Origin: an uncultured Oscillospiraceae bacterium
GTDB lineage: Bacteria; Bacillota; Clostridia; Oscillospirales; Oscillospiraceae
Assembly (NCBI GenBank): GCA_910584045.1
Contig: CAJTYO010000068.1
Location: forward strand, 1 to 13,347
Direction of reading: 5' to 3'
DNA: 13,347 nt
The notes under the pieces are model-generated. The model did not search any database. It had not been told where the DNA came from and was given only the letters and a program-made list of their open reading frames with translations. Position numbers and translations under genes: made by a program. Positions 6,838-13,347 of the stretch are shown here, piece by piece (position 1 is the stretch's first letter; the number at the start of each line of letters is the position of its first letter).

Positions 6838-8438
6838 TGGAGTGGTGGAAGGACGCGATCATCTATCAGATCTACCCCCGCAGCTTTCAGGACTCCAACG
6901 GCGACGGCATCGGGGACATCCCGGGCATCATCAGCCGCCTGGACCATCTCCAGGCGCTGGGGGTGGGGGCCGTCTGGCTCAGCCCGGTGTACGCCTCCCC
7001 CAATGCGGACAACGGGTACGACATCAGCAACTATCGGGAGATCAACCCCGAGTACGGCACCATGGAGGACATGGAGCGCCTGATCGCCGAGGCGGGCCGG
7101 CGGGGCATCCGGATCATCATGGACCTGGTCATCAACCACACCTCCACGGACCACTACTGGTTCCGTCAGAGCCGGGATAAAAACAGCCCCTACGCCAACT
7201 ACTACTACTGGCGGCACGGCGGGGCCGACGGGGCGCTGCCCAACAACTGGACGGGCTTCTTTGGCGAGGACTGCTGGGAGTTCGACCCCCAGCGCTGCGA
7301 ATACTACCTCCACCTCTTCGCCAAGCACCAGGCGGATCTGAACTACCATGAGCCGGCGGTGCTGGAGGAGGTGAAGGATATTCTCCGCTTCTGGCTGCGC
7401 AAGGGGGTGGCGGGCTTCCGCTGCGACGTGATCAACATCCTGTGGAAGGACAGTCTGGACAACGGGAAGAAGCGGCTGGCCCTCACCGGCAGCGAGCACT
7501 ATCTGTCCCTGGAGGGCACCCACGAGATTCTCCGGCAGCTGCGGGAGGTGCTGGACGAGTACAACGCCTTCACTGTGGGGGAGACGGTGTTCGTCACCCC
7601 GGCCCAGGCCCGGGATCTCTGCGCCTCGGACCGGCGTGAGCTGGACATGGTGTTCTCCTTCGAGCACATGGAGTGCGACCAGTGGTTTCTCAAATGGTTC
7701 AAGCGGAAATTCCGGCCCCGGGTTTTCTTCGAGTGTTTGACCAAGTGGCAGCAGGAGCTGGACTGGAACGCTCTCTATTTGGAGAACCACGACCAGCCCC
7801 GGTCCATCCCCCGTTTCGGCAGCGCCGGACACTGGCGGGAGAGCGGGAAGCTGCTGGCCGTGCTGCTGCTGACCCTGCGGGGCACGCCGTTCATCTACCA
7901 GGGCCAGGAGATCGGAATGGTGAATTTCGACTTCAGCCGGATGCGCCAGCTCAACGACGTGGAGAGCAAGAACGTGGAAAAAGTCCTCCGCCGCCTCCAC
8001 ATCCCTCAGAAGCTGCGCTGGAAGATCATCTCCCGGACCAGCCGGGACAACGCCCGCACCCCCTTCCAGTGGGAGGCGGGCCCGGGGGCTGGGTTCACCG
8101 TGGGCCGGCCCTGGCTGGGGATCAACCACAACTGTGAGAGTGTCAACCTGGCGGAGCAGGAGAACGATTCGGACTCCATCTGGAGCTGGTACAAGGACCT
8201 GGCCGCCCTGCGAAACGGCAGCGAGGTGCTGCGCCGGGGCAGCTTCACCCCCCTGGAGACGGGGGACCAGGTGTTTGCCTACCGCCGGGCACTGGGGGAG
8301 GAGGCGCTGACCGTGGTCCTCAACTTCAGCGACAAGCCCGCCCGTACCGCCCTTCAGGGCGGCGTGGTCCGCTCCAGCGCGGGGCGCGATCGCTTCGACG
8401 GGCATCTGGAACCCTGGGAGGCGGTGATTCTGGACTGA
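6837..8438 (+). CDS. GH13 subfamily 31 alpha-glucosidase (oligo-1,6-glucosidase type)
   Basis: A 533-residue alpha-amylase-superfamily enzyme. It begins WWKDAIIYQIYPRSF and has the DSNGDGIGD calcium-site loop (19-27). Catalytic residues are Asp197 in GFRCDVIN (nucleophile), Glu249 in VGET (acid/base) and Asp319 in LENHDQPR. Val198 directly after the nucleophile is the residue known in this subfamily to favour alpha-1,6 linkages (isomaltose, panose), whereas maltases have Thr or Ala there. A trehalose-6-phosphate hydrolase is the main alternative, because TreC also carries Val, but no phosphotransferase gene is nearby. There is no signal peptide, so it acts inside the cell. The ATG overlaps the GH1 stop by one base and GGGAGG lies about 10 bases upstream, so translation is coupled. 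It would complete the breakdown of glucosides imported by the downstream symporter. Confidence 0.9.
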   Translation: MEWWKDAIIYQIYPRSFQDSNGDGIGDIPGIISRLDHLQALGVGAVWLSPVYASPNADNGYDISNYREINPEYGTMEDMERLIAEAGRRGIRIIMDLVINHTSTDHYWFRQSRDKNSPYANYYYWRHGGADGALPNNWTGFFGEDCWEFDPQRCEYYLHLFAKHQADLNYHEPAVLEEVKDILRFWLRKGVAGFRCDVINILWKDSLDNGKKRLALTGSEHYLSLEGTHEILRQLREVLDEYNAFTVGETVFVTPAQARDLCASDRRELDMVFSFEHMECDQWFLKWFKRKFRPRVFFECLTKWQQELDWNALYLENHDQPRSIPRFGSAGHWRESGKLLAVLLLTLRGTPFIYQGQEIGMVNFDFSRMRQLNDVESKNVEKVLRRLHIPQKLRWKIISRTSRDNARTPFQWEAGPGAGFTVGRPWLGINHNCESVNLAEQENDSDSIWSWYKDLAALRNGSEVLRRGSFTPLETGDQVFAYRRALGEEALTVVLNFSDKPARTALQGGVVRSSAGRDRFDGHLEPWEAVILD

Positions 8439-8460
8439 CGGCGGGGAAAACAAGACAAAT

Positions 8461-8478
8461 GCGGCCCCCCGGGGCCGC
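8461..8478 (+). other. Intercistronic hairpin before the symporter gene
   Basis: An 18-base perfect palindrome, GCGGCCCC-CC-GGGGCCGC in outline (practical stem 7 bp, 4-base loop), in the 55-base gap between the alpha-glucosidase and symporter genes. It ends 3 bases before the symporter's ribosome binding site AGAGGA (8482-8487). There is no T-tract, so it is not a normal terminator. It may shield the upstream message from 3' decay or limit access to the symporter's ribosome site; both are inference. Confidence 0.45.
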
Positions 8479-8493
8479 GGAAGAGGATCGGCC

Positions 8494-9861
8494 ATGACAA
8501 AATTGGACAGACGAAATACATGTTGCTTTGGTTTGGGGACCATCGGGAGAGATATGTTCTACTCCATGGAGAGCATGTACCTCCTCTTCTTCCTGACGGA
8601 AGTGCGAAGTCTGGACGACCGGATGCTGGCCCTGGTGGGCGGAGTACTCACGGTGCTGCGCATTCTGGACGCCTTCAACGACCCCATCACCGGGGTCATC
8701 ATCGACAATACCCACACCCGCTGGGGTAAGTTCAAGCCTTGGATGGTAATCGGCGCTCTGGTCAGCTCCGTGTGTATGCTGATGCTGTTTGCCGATCTGC
8801 CTCTGACGGGCGGGGCCTATGTGGCGGTGTTCGCGGCCTGCTATATCCTGTGGGACATCTCCTACGGGGTGAACGACATTGCCTACTGGACCCAGCTGCC
8901 CGCCCTGAGCGTGAACCAGCGGCAGAGGGAGAGCATGGGTGCCTTCGCCCGCATCTGCGCCAACGTCGGGATGTATGCGGTGGTAGTGGGTATACTGCCC
9001 GTCACCGGTGCGCTGACGGAGGCCTTCGGCGGGAACGGACAGCGGGCCTGGTTTACCCTGGCGGCGGCGGTGTGCACGCTGATGATCGCCTTCCAGCTGA
9101 TCACCGTGTTCGGCGTGAAGGAGACCCGGAGCTTCAAGGAGGAGGAGAGCACCTCCCTGCGGGATATGGTCCGGGTGCTGTTTGGAAACGACCAGCTGAT
9201 GTGGACCACCGTGAGCATGGCCCTGTTTATGATCGGCTACTGCACCACCACCAGCTTCGGGACCTACTACTTCAAGTACGCCTATGGCGACGAGTCCATG
9301 TACTCCGTCTTCGCCGGCGTGCTGGGGGTCAGCCAGCTGGCGGCCCTGGCCGTATTCCCAAAAATTGCCGCGAAGATCAGCCGGAAAAAGCTGTACTCCA
9401 TCGCCACACTGCTGGTGGCAGCTGGCTACGGGATATTCTTCTTCTCACCCATGCACATGGTCCCCATCGCCGCTGCGGGGGTACTGCTGTTTGTAGGGCA
9501 GGCCTTTATCCAGACTTTGATGCTGATGTTTCTGGCGGACACCATTGAGTACGGCCAGTGGAAGCTGGGCAAGCGCAACGACTCCATCACCTTCTCCATC
9601 CAGCCCCTGATCAACAAGCTGGGGGCCGCCATCGCCACCGGCGTGGTGACCCTGACGCTGATCGTGTCCGGCATCAACCGGGCGGAGAGCGCCGCCGATG
9701 TGACCGCCCAGGGGCTGCTCATTATGAAGCTGGCCATGATGGCGCTGCCCCTGCTGGCCATCGGGGCGGGGTACTGGGTCTATCTGCGCCGCTACCGGAT
9801 CGACGCGGAGCTGTATGAGGAAATCGTGCAGCATCTGAAGGAGCGGGGGGACATCACATGA
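8494..9861 (+). CDS. GPH-family (MelB-like) cation:glycoside symporter
   Basis: A 455-residue major-facilitator protein with about 12 hydrophobic segments, of the glycoside-pentoside-hexuronide:cation symporter family. The key acidic residues match melibiose permease: Asp59 and Asp63 (DAFND) for the coupling cation, Asp20 (GRDMFYS) and Asp128 (VNDIAYW) for sugar binding. The family loop DNTHTRWGKFKPW (71-83) follows helix 2. It should bring intact, unphosphorylated glycosides across the cytoplasmic membrane using a sodium or proton gradient and feed the two upstream cytoplasmic glycosidases. AGAGGA lies 6 bases before the ATG, just after a strong hairpin. Its last four bases overlap the start of the metallopeptidase gene. 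Substrate is inferred from the neighbours only. Confidence 0.9.
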   Translation: MTKLDRRNTCCFGLGTIGRDMFYSMESMYLLFFLTEVRSLDDRMLALVGGVLTVLRILDAFNDPITGVIIDNTHTRWGKFKPWMVIGALVSSVCMLMLFADLPLTGGAYVAVFAACYILWDISYGVNDIAYWTQLPALSVNQRQRESMGAFARICANVGMYAVVVGILPVTGALTEAFGGNGQRAWFTLAAAVCTLMIAFQLITVFGVKETRSFKEEESTSLRDMVRVLFGNDQLMWTTVSMALFMIGYCTTTSFGTYYFKYAYGDESMYSVFAGVLGVSQLAALAVFPKIAAKISRKKLYSIATLLVAAGYGIFFFSPMHMVPIAAAGVLLFVGQAFIQTLMLMFLADTIEYGQWKLGKRNDSITFSIQPLINKLGAAIATGVVTLTLIVSGINRAESAADVTAQGLLIMKLAMMALPLLAIGAGYWVYLRRYRIDAELYEEIVQHLKERGDIT

Positions 9862-10379
9862 GCGAGCCCGTCTATGAGCTGCTCCGCTCCGCCCGGCGGA
9901 CTCTGGCCCTGGAGGTCGCCCGGGACGGCCGGGTGTTGGTCCGCGCCCCTATGGGCCTGTCCCAGAAGAGGATCGACGACTTCGTCTCCCGGCACGCCGG
10001 GTGGATCGAGGAGCACCAGGCCATCCAGCGCCGCCGTCGGGAGGCCCGGCCCGAGCCCACGGCGGCAGAGCGGGAGGACTGCATCCGCCGGGCAAAGGAG
10101 TGCCTGCCGGAGCGGGTGGCCCACTACAGCCAAATTATGGGCCTGTACCCCACGGGCATCACCATCACCGGGGCGGAGAAGCGCTTCGGCAGCTGCAGCG
10201 GCAAGAACAGGATCTGCTTCTCCTGGCGGCTGATGCGGTATCCGGAGGAGGCCGTCGATTACGTGGTGGTCCACGAGCTGGCCCATATCCGGCACAAGGA
10301 CCACAGCAAGGCGTTTTACGCCTGCATAGAGGAGATCCTGCCGGACTGGCGGGAGCGGCGGAAGCTGCTGAGGGAGTGA
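9858..10379 (+). CDS. YgjP-like zinc metallopeptidase domain protein
   Basis: A 173-residue protein of the YgjP/WLM-like metallopeptidase group (PF01863, formerly DUF45). The zinc site is HELAH (139-143), with His149 in HSKAF as the likely third ligand. The preceding block RFGSCS (109-114) and the FSWRLM strand (121-126) are typical of the family. There is no signal peptide or membrane segment. Physiological substrates of this family are unknown. It is shorter than E. coli-like members or those fused to type I restriction loci, and no restriction genes are present. Its ATG overlaps the symporter stop (ATGA), so it is translated from the sugar operon message. This probably reflects compact packing rather than a shared task. 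Confidence 0.88.
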   Translation: MSEPVYELLRSARRTLALEVARDGRVLVRAPMGLSQKRIDDFVSRHAGWIEEHQAIQRRRREARPEPTAAEREDCIRRAKECLPERVAHYSQIMGLYPTGITITGAEKRFGSCSGKNRICFSWRLMRYPEEAVDYVVVHELAHIRHKDHSKAFYACIEEILPDWRERRKLLRE

Positions 10380-10433
10380 GCGCAAGGTGCGGCTGCAATA
10401 CCCGCCGCGGACTTGGCGAAGGAGGAATTGACT

Positions 10434-11366
10434 ATGTCCCATATCTATACATCCGTCAGCCAGCTCATCGGCAGAACGCCTCTGCTGGAGCTGACCGGTA
10501 TTGAGAAGGAGGCGGGGCTGAAGGCCCGCCTCCTGGCCAAGCTGGAGTATTTCAACCCCGGCGGGTCGGTGAAGGACCGCGTCGCCCGGACGATGATCGA
10601 GGACGCGGAGGCCAGTGGCCGGCTGAGGCCCGGGTCCGTCATCATCGAGCCCACCTCCGGTAACACGGGCATAGGCCTGGCCGCCGTGGCGGCGGCCAGG
10701 GGCTATCGCGTCATCATCACCATGCCGGAGACCATGAGCGTGGAGCGCCGCCTGCTGATGCAGGCCTACGGCGCGGAGGTGGTACTCACGGAGGGGGGCC
10801 GGGGCATGGCAGGCGCCATTGAAAAGGCGGAGGCGCTGGCCCGGGAGCTTCCTGGCAGCTTCATCCCCGGGCAGTTCGTCAACCCCGCCAACCCCGCCGC
10901 CCATCGGACCTCCACCGGTCCGGAAATCTGGGAGGACGCCGGCGGTCAGGTGGACGTCTTCGCGGCGGGTGTCGGCACCGGGGGGACCCTTACCGGCGTA
11001 GGGCAATACCTGAAGGCACGAAATCCGGCGGTGAAGATCGTAGCCGTGGAGCCCAAGGACTCCCCTGTGCTCAGCGAGGGCCGCTCCGGCCCCCACCTTC
11101 TCCAGGGGATCGGCGCAGGCTTTGTGCCGGATGTGCTGGACACAGCCGTCTATGACGAGGTCATTTCCGTGACCAGCGAGGAGGCCTTTGCCGCCGGGCG
11201 GCTGGCGGGCCGCAGGGAGGGAATTTTGGTGGGCATATCCTCCGGCGCGGCGCTCCACGCAGCGATGGAGCTGGCCAGGCGGCGCGAAAACGCGGGCAAG
11301 ACCATCGTCACGCTGCTGCCGGACGCGGGTGACCGATATCTGTCCACACCACTTTTCGCAGAATGA
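10434..11366 (+). CDS. cysK: Cysteine synthase A (O-acetylserine sulfhydrylase)
   Basis: A 310-residue pyridoxal-phosphate enzyme that makes L-cysteine from O-acetylserine and sulfide in the cytoplasm. Lys47 in NPGGSVKDR holds the cofactor. TSGNTG (74-79) is the substrate-binding loop, GTGGT (181-185) grips the cofactor phosphate, and Ser270 in ISSGAAL contacts the pyridine nitrogen. The length is typical for CysK; there is no C-terminal regulatory domain as in cystathionine beta-synthase. The ATG at 10434 is supported by AAGGAGGA (10419-10426), 7 bases upstream; an in-frame TTG at 10413 is not supported. A 54-base gap with no clear promoter or terminator separates it from the metallopeptidase gene, so it may be read from the same message. 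CysK is favoured over CysM, but the two cannot be fully separated here. Confidence 0.93.
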   Translation: MSHIYTSVSQLIGRTPLLELTGIEKEAGLKARLLAKLEYFNPGGSVKDRVARTMIEDAEASGRLRPGSVIIEPTSGNTGIGLAAVAAARGYRVIITMPETMSVERRLLMQAYGAEVVLTEGGRGMAGAIEKAEALARELPGSFIPGQFVNPANPAAHRTSTGPEIWEDAGGQVDVFAAGVGTGGTLTGVGQYLKARNPAVKIVAVEPKDSPVLSEGRSGPHLLQGIGAGFVPDVLDTAVYDEVISVTSEEAFAAGRLAGRREGILVGISSGAALHAAMELARRRENAGKTIVTLLPDAGDRYLSTPLFAE

Positions 11367-11443
11367 AGCGGCGGAGGAAAACCGTTCGCAAATTTACCGG
11401 CTGTTGAGGGCCTCTCATTTTCTCCGTATCAAAATGGCATCAC

Positions 11444-11481
11444 AAAAGGCGGGGACATGCAGACGCATTCCCCCGCCTTTT
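11444..11481. terminator. Bidirectional intrinsic terminator between convergent genes
   Basis: AAAAGGCGGGG (11444-11454) pairs with CCCCGCCTTTT (11471-11481), a perfect 11-bp stem. Inside it, ATGC (11457-11460) pairs with GCAT (11465-11468) around a 4-base loop, separated from the outer stem by a 2x2 mismatch. The A-tract and T-tract flanks let it end transcription from cysK on the plus strand and from the nucleotidyltransferase gene on the minus strand. Confidence 0.8.
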
Positions 11482-11521
11482 CCCGGCTGTTCATCGGACA
11501 AAAATACTAGGCAAATCGTTT

Positions 11522-11929
11522 TTATTTGAGCCGGCTGGTTTCTCTCACCTTTTCTATTCGCGCAATATCCGCTAAATCCTTTTCCCTGCCAAGCTTCTTT
11601 TTCATTTGTATGAGTCCGTCTGCACATACAACGGGCACACCCCAGAGTATTTCCGCAGACTCTTCAATCCAATTTTCAAAAATCTCGATATCTTCGGAAT
11701 ACAGGATCTTTCTGGTTCCATCTTCACAGCGTGAAACCGCATACCCCTGCCGCTCCAATTTATCCGCCAAATGCGTACTGCATCCCAAATCGATATCATG
11801 TGTTTGCGGGCGAAACCCATGTAAAACCATAGCGGCGCCCGCAACAACCCAATATTCTCTTTTAGGAAAGGGCAGCTCCTGCAGCCGTTGAAGCAAAGAC
11901 TCTCTATTAAACATATGAATTAAGCGCAT
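11522..11929 (-). CDS. Small stand-alone nucleotidyltransferase-fold protein
   Basis: A 135-residue protein with the core of a nucleotidyltransferase fold. VVAGAAMVLHGFR (28-40) leads to DIDL with Asp45 and Asp47 as likely metal ligands. A third acidic position lies in DIEIF (80-84), and KKLGREKDLADI (111-122) resembles the helix found in AbiEii-like and DUF6036-like families. Its partner substrate is unknown; relatives include toxins of nucleotidyltransferase toxin-antitoxin pairs and antibiotic-modifying enzymes, so no function is assigned. The start is uncertain: ATG 11929 has GAGGGG directly against it, while ATG 11914 has that site too far upstream. It is AT-rich, unlike the GC-rich block to its left. 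It sits 10 bases after the CPBP protease gene on the same strand and probably shares its promoter. Confidence 0.72.
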   Translation of the reverse strand: MRLIHMFNRESLLQRLQELPFPKREYWVVAGAAMVLHGFRPQTHDIDLGCSTHLADKLERQGYAVSRCEDGTRKILYSEDIEIFENWIEESAEILWGVPVVCADGLIQMKKKLGREKDLADIARIEKVRETSRLK

Positions 11930-11939
11930 CCCCTCTTTT

Positions 11940-12698
11940 TTATTTACTTAAATATTTTATTCTGCCCTTTATTTTTATTAAAGCACAAGAACAAATAATC
12001 AAAATTGCGGCTGCAGCTATATTTCCCCATATATTATCATTGATGATATAAATCCCCATTAAAGAGTTTACGATGCAGTGAAATAATACACATAGCCATA
12101 CGCTGTCCGTATTTTTTCTTATACTTGCCAAAGCAAAACTTAATCCCAATACATTTATTCCAAATGCGAAATAATTTTGCCCATACTGCCCCACTCCCTG
12201 TATATAGAACAAAGGCAAATGCCACAACCACCATATAATGCTGACTATAATAGTTGATATAGCAAATGAATACTTTTTCTCTAATTCCGGCTGAAGAATA
12301 TAGCGCCAACCTGCTTCTTCCAATCCACCTCCGACAAGCATCATAGGGATCATAACAACAATCGCATAGATTGGCGCTCCTTTTTCGTATCCACAAATAA
12401 CGCATTGGGGTAAAATAAATATGGTTGCCATAATGACTACCATAAGGTAGGAAAAAATATGATGCCTAAAATCAAATATATTTTTTAACCACTCTTTAAT
12501 ATTTGTAACCTTGTTATCGGTCTTTAATGCCAAATAGGATGCGATTGTTGGTGACAATCCGCCCAATAAATATAGTGCATACAACCATTTGTTATCATTC
12601 AGCAAGACCCCATTAAAACTGCATAGTACGCATATCCCCCAGCCTAACAACATGAGCAGAAAGGTAAAGCTTAAATAGTTTTTATTAAGTTTACTCAT
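11940..12698 (-). CDS. CPBP-family (Abi) intramembrane metalloprotease
   Basis: A 252-residue membrane protein with about eight hydrophobic segments, of the CPBP (CAAX protease and bacteriocin-processing, PF02517) family. The conserved motifs are complete: EEAGWR (127-132, with Glu127, Glu128 and Arg132), His160 in WHLP, and FHCIVN (206-211, with His207 and Asn211). Bacterial members are tied to bacteriocin self-immunity or peptide processing, but most lack a known substrate, and no bacteriocin gene is visible here. ATG 12698 is chosen, with AAGGAG 11 bases upstream; a GTG at 12707 lies only 2 bases from that site and would add three residues. The gene is strongly AT-rich, rich in AAA, ATA and ATT codons, unlike the block to the left, which suggests acquisition by transfer. 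It is first of two genes on the minus strand. Confidence 0.88.
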   Translation of the reverse strand: MSKLNKNYLSFTFLLMLLGWGICVLCSFNGVLLNDNKWLYALYLLGGLSPTIASYLALKTDNKVTNIKEWLKNIFDFRHHIFSYLMVVIMATIFILPQCVICGYEKGAPIYAIVVMIPMMLVGGGLEEAGWRYILQPELEKKYSFAISTIIVSIIWWLWHLPLFYIQGVGQYGQNYFAFGINVLGLSFALASIRKNTDSVWLCVLFHCIVNSLMGIYIINDNIWGNIAAAAILIICSCALIKIKGRIKYLSK

Positions 12699-12736
12699 AT
12701 TTCTCACATCTCCTTATACACCGATTTGTCCCTTCC

Positions 12737-12765
12737 AGTATAGCAGCAAACGCACCCGATGACAA
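12737..12765 (-). promoter_or_regulatory. Promoter of the CPBP-nucleotidyltransferase pair
   Basis: On the minus strand TTGTCA (12760-12765), 17 bases, then TATACT (12737-12742): each box is one base off consensus at ideal spacing. Transcription would begin about 30 bases before the CPBP start codon and run leftwards through both AT-rich genes to the hairpin at 11444-11481. Confidence 0.7.
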
Positions 12766-12828
12766 GTATATTAGAAAATCCCGGCAAGACCGACACTCCG
12801 TAAAGAAGCACCGGCCTTTTGGCTGACC

Positions 12829-13193
12829 TGTAAAGTGATTACATTATTCACAGGTATACGTGAAGGGGAAGTTTTGGGCCTTACTTGGGACTGTGTGGAC
12901 TTCAACGGGGGAACGATTACGGTCAATAAGCAGCTGCAAAAGGCGTTGGGCGGAGGAAGTGTCTATAATTTAGTTCCTACCAAGAATGGACGAGGACGGG
13001 TAATTGCCCCAGTCCCTACGTTATGGAACTTCTGAAACTGCAACACGAGAGGCAAGAAGAAAGGAGCGCAGCCGTCAACCCCTTATAGGAAAATGATGCT
13101 GGCCTTGTGTTTTCAGACGAACTCGGCAAACATCTCAGTCACCACACGGTTTACCAAAACTACAAAAGAGTAGTTGCAGCCATTGGCCTTCCG
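12829..13193 (+). pseudogene. Tyrosine integrase remnant (frameshifted, nonsense, both ends lost)
   Basis: The middle of a Tn916/phage-type tyrosine recombinase. The first frame reads VITLFTGIREGEVLGL and continues to RVIAPVP, carrying the first catalytic Arg in TGIR. A one-base loss in the C-run near 13014-13016 shifts the frame; the reading then continues in the next frame with YVMELLKLQHERQEE. A TAG at 13086-13088 stands where relatives have Trp (NPL-stop-ENDAGLVF). The similarity goes on through LGKHLSHHTVYQNYKR to AIGLP and stops at about 13193, just before the expected HDLRH box. The N-terminal arm-binding and core domains and the C-terminal HxxR, His and Tyr boxes are all missing, so it cannot be active. 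It marks a former conjugative element or prophage. Confidence 0.85.
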
Positions 13194-13347
13194 GCCTCGC
13201 GCTCGGCGTACATCTCGAACATCAGGCGGGCGATATTCGCCGTGTCGGGGTCCGGGATCATCATTTTCGTGCGAATACCCTGGATGGTGGTAGGCTCCAG
13301 CTTGAAGCCGTAGGGGGCCGCGCCGCTCATGTGGAAGCCCCGCTGAC
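13160..13347 (-). pseudogene. Large serine recombinase fragment entering from the right, truncated at the integrase junction
   Basis: Read on the minus strand from the window edge, the sequence gives RGFHMSGAAPYGFKLEP, then an ARLMFEMYAERE stretch. This is the start of the recombinase domain (PF07508) of large serine recombinases, where PYGF is a recurrent motif. The similarity ends at about 13194. From there the frame runs antisense through the integrase remnant for about ten codons to a TAG at 13160-13162. The rest of the recombinase domain, the zinc ribbon and the coiled coil are therefore gone. The catalytic N-terminal domain, if present, lies outside the window. The stretch is GC-rich, unlike the integrase piece it abuts, so the two come from different elements. 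Confidence 0.72.

Noticed and set aside
8461..8478. Hairpin considered as a terminator ending the glycosidase transcript
   Set aside because: No T-tract follows, and the symporter gene begins 16 bases later with no promoter of its own visible.
6807..8543. Minus-strand open frame of 578 codons opposite the GH13 gene
   Set aside because: A shadow of the GH13_31 gene, with low-complexity Val/Pro/Ala/Gly-rich translation and no credible ribosome site or motif.
9792..11258. Minus-strand open frame of 488 codons opposite the metallopeptidase and cysK genes
   Set aside because: It spans two confirmed plus-strand genes and the gap between them, and shows no domain.
13107..13313. Open frame of 68 codons at the right end
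   Set aside because: Its first part is the integrase remnant after the TAG, and its second part is the antisense of the serine recombinase fragment. It is a chance fusion at the junction, not a gene.
11522..13347. The right end considered as a complete integrative element or known defence island
   Set aside because: Both recombinases are broken, no attachment repeats or transfer genes are visible, and neither neighbouring protein alone defines a known defence system.

Overview
The window looks like chromosomal DNA from a high-GC, Gram-positive gut anaerobe of the Clostridia, most like the Oscillospiraceae (Flavonifractor/Lawsonibacter-type). This is inferred from the strong AGGAGG-type ribosome binding sites, tight operons, GC-rich codon use and the protein families present; no rRNA or taxonomic marker lies in the window. 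About 11.4 kb of GC-rich plus-strand genes is followed by about 1.9 kb that is mostly AT-rich, lies on the minus strand, and ends in broken recombinase genes.

Left part (1-5265). Two divergent promoters sit in the first 190 bases. One fires leftwards out of the window. The other drives a plus-strand group: a YhaN-like, SMC/RecN-type membrane-anchored ATPase, a PF06541 membrane protein, a DUF4037 protein with a nucleotidyltransferase-like motif, and an Mrp/NBP35-type Fe-S cluster carrier. The first three are packed with gaps of 0-9 bases. A GC-rich hairpin follows the Mrp gene.

Middle part (5266-11481). A 270-base control region holds an 11-bp tandem repeat, a 7-6-7 palindrome and a good promoter (TTGAAA-17-TACAAT). 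It precedes a glycoside-use operon: a GH1 beta-glycosidase, a GH13 subfamily 31 alpha-glucosidase (1-base overlap), and a GPH-family cation:sugar symporter. The residues suggest import of unphosphorylated glycosides and their hydrolysis in the cytoplasm. A YgjP-like metallopeptidase gene overlaps the symporter gene by 4 bases, and cysteine synthase (cysK) follows. A long, nearly continuous hairpin that can terminate transcription in both directions closes the group.

Right part (11522-13347). Two AT-rich minus-strand genes, a CPBP-family intramembrane metalloprotease and a small stand-alone nucleotidyltransferase, share one promoter. Next to them lies the remnant of a tyrosine integrase (frameshift, nonsense codon, both ends lost). 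It abuts head-on the broken end of a large serine recombinase gene entering from the right. This end has the marks of an accessory region with decayed mobile elements.

I found no clearly new multi-gene system. The best candidates for a second look are the CPBP plus nucleotidyltransferase pair beside the recombinase debris, and the YhaN-like ATPase that lacks an adjacent nuclease partner but is coupled to a PF06541 membrane protein and DUF4037.
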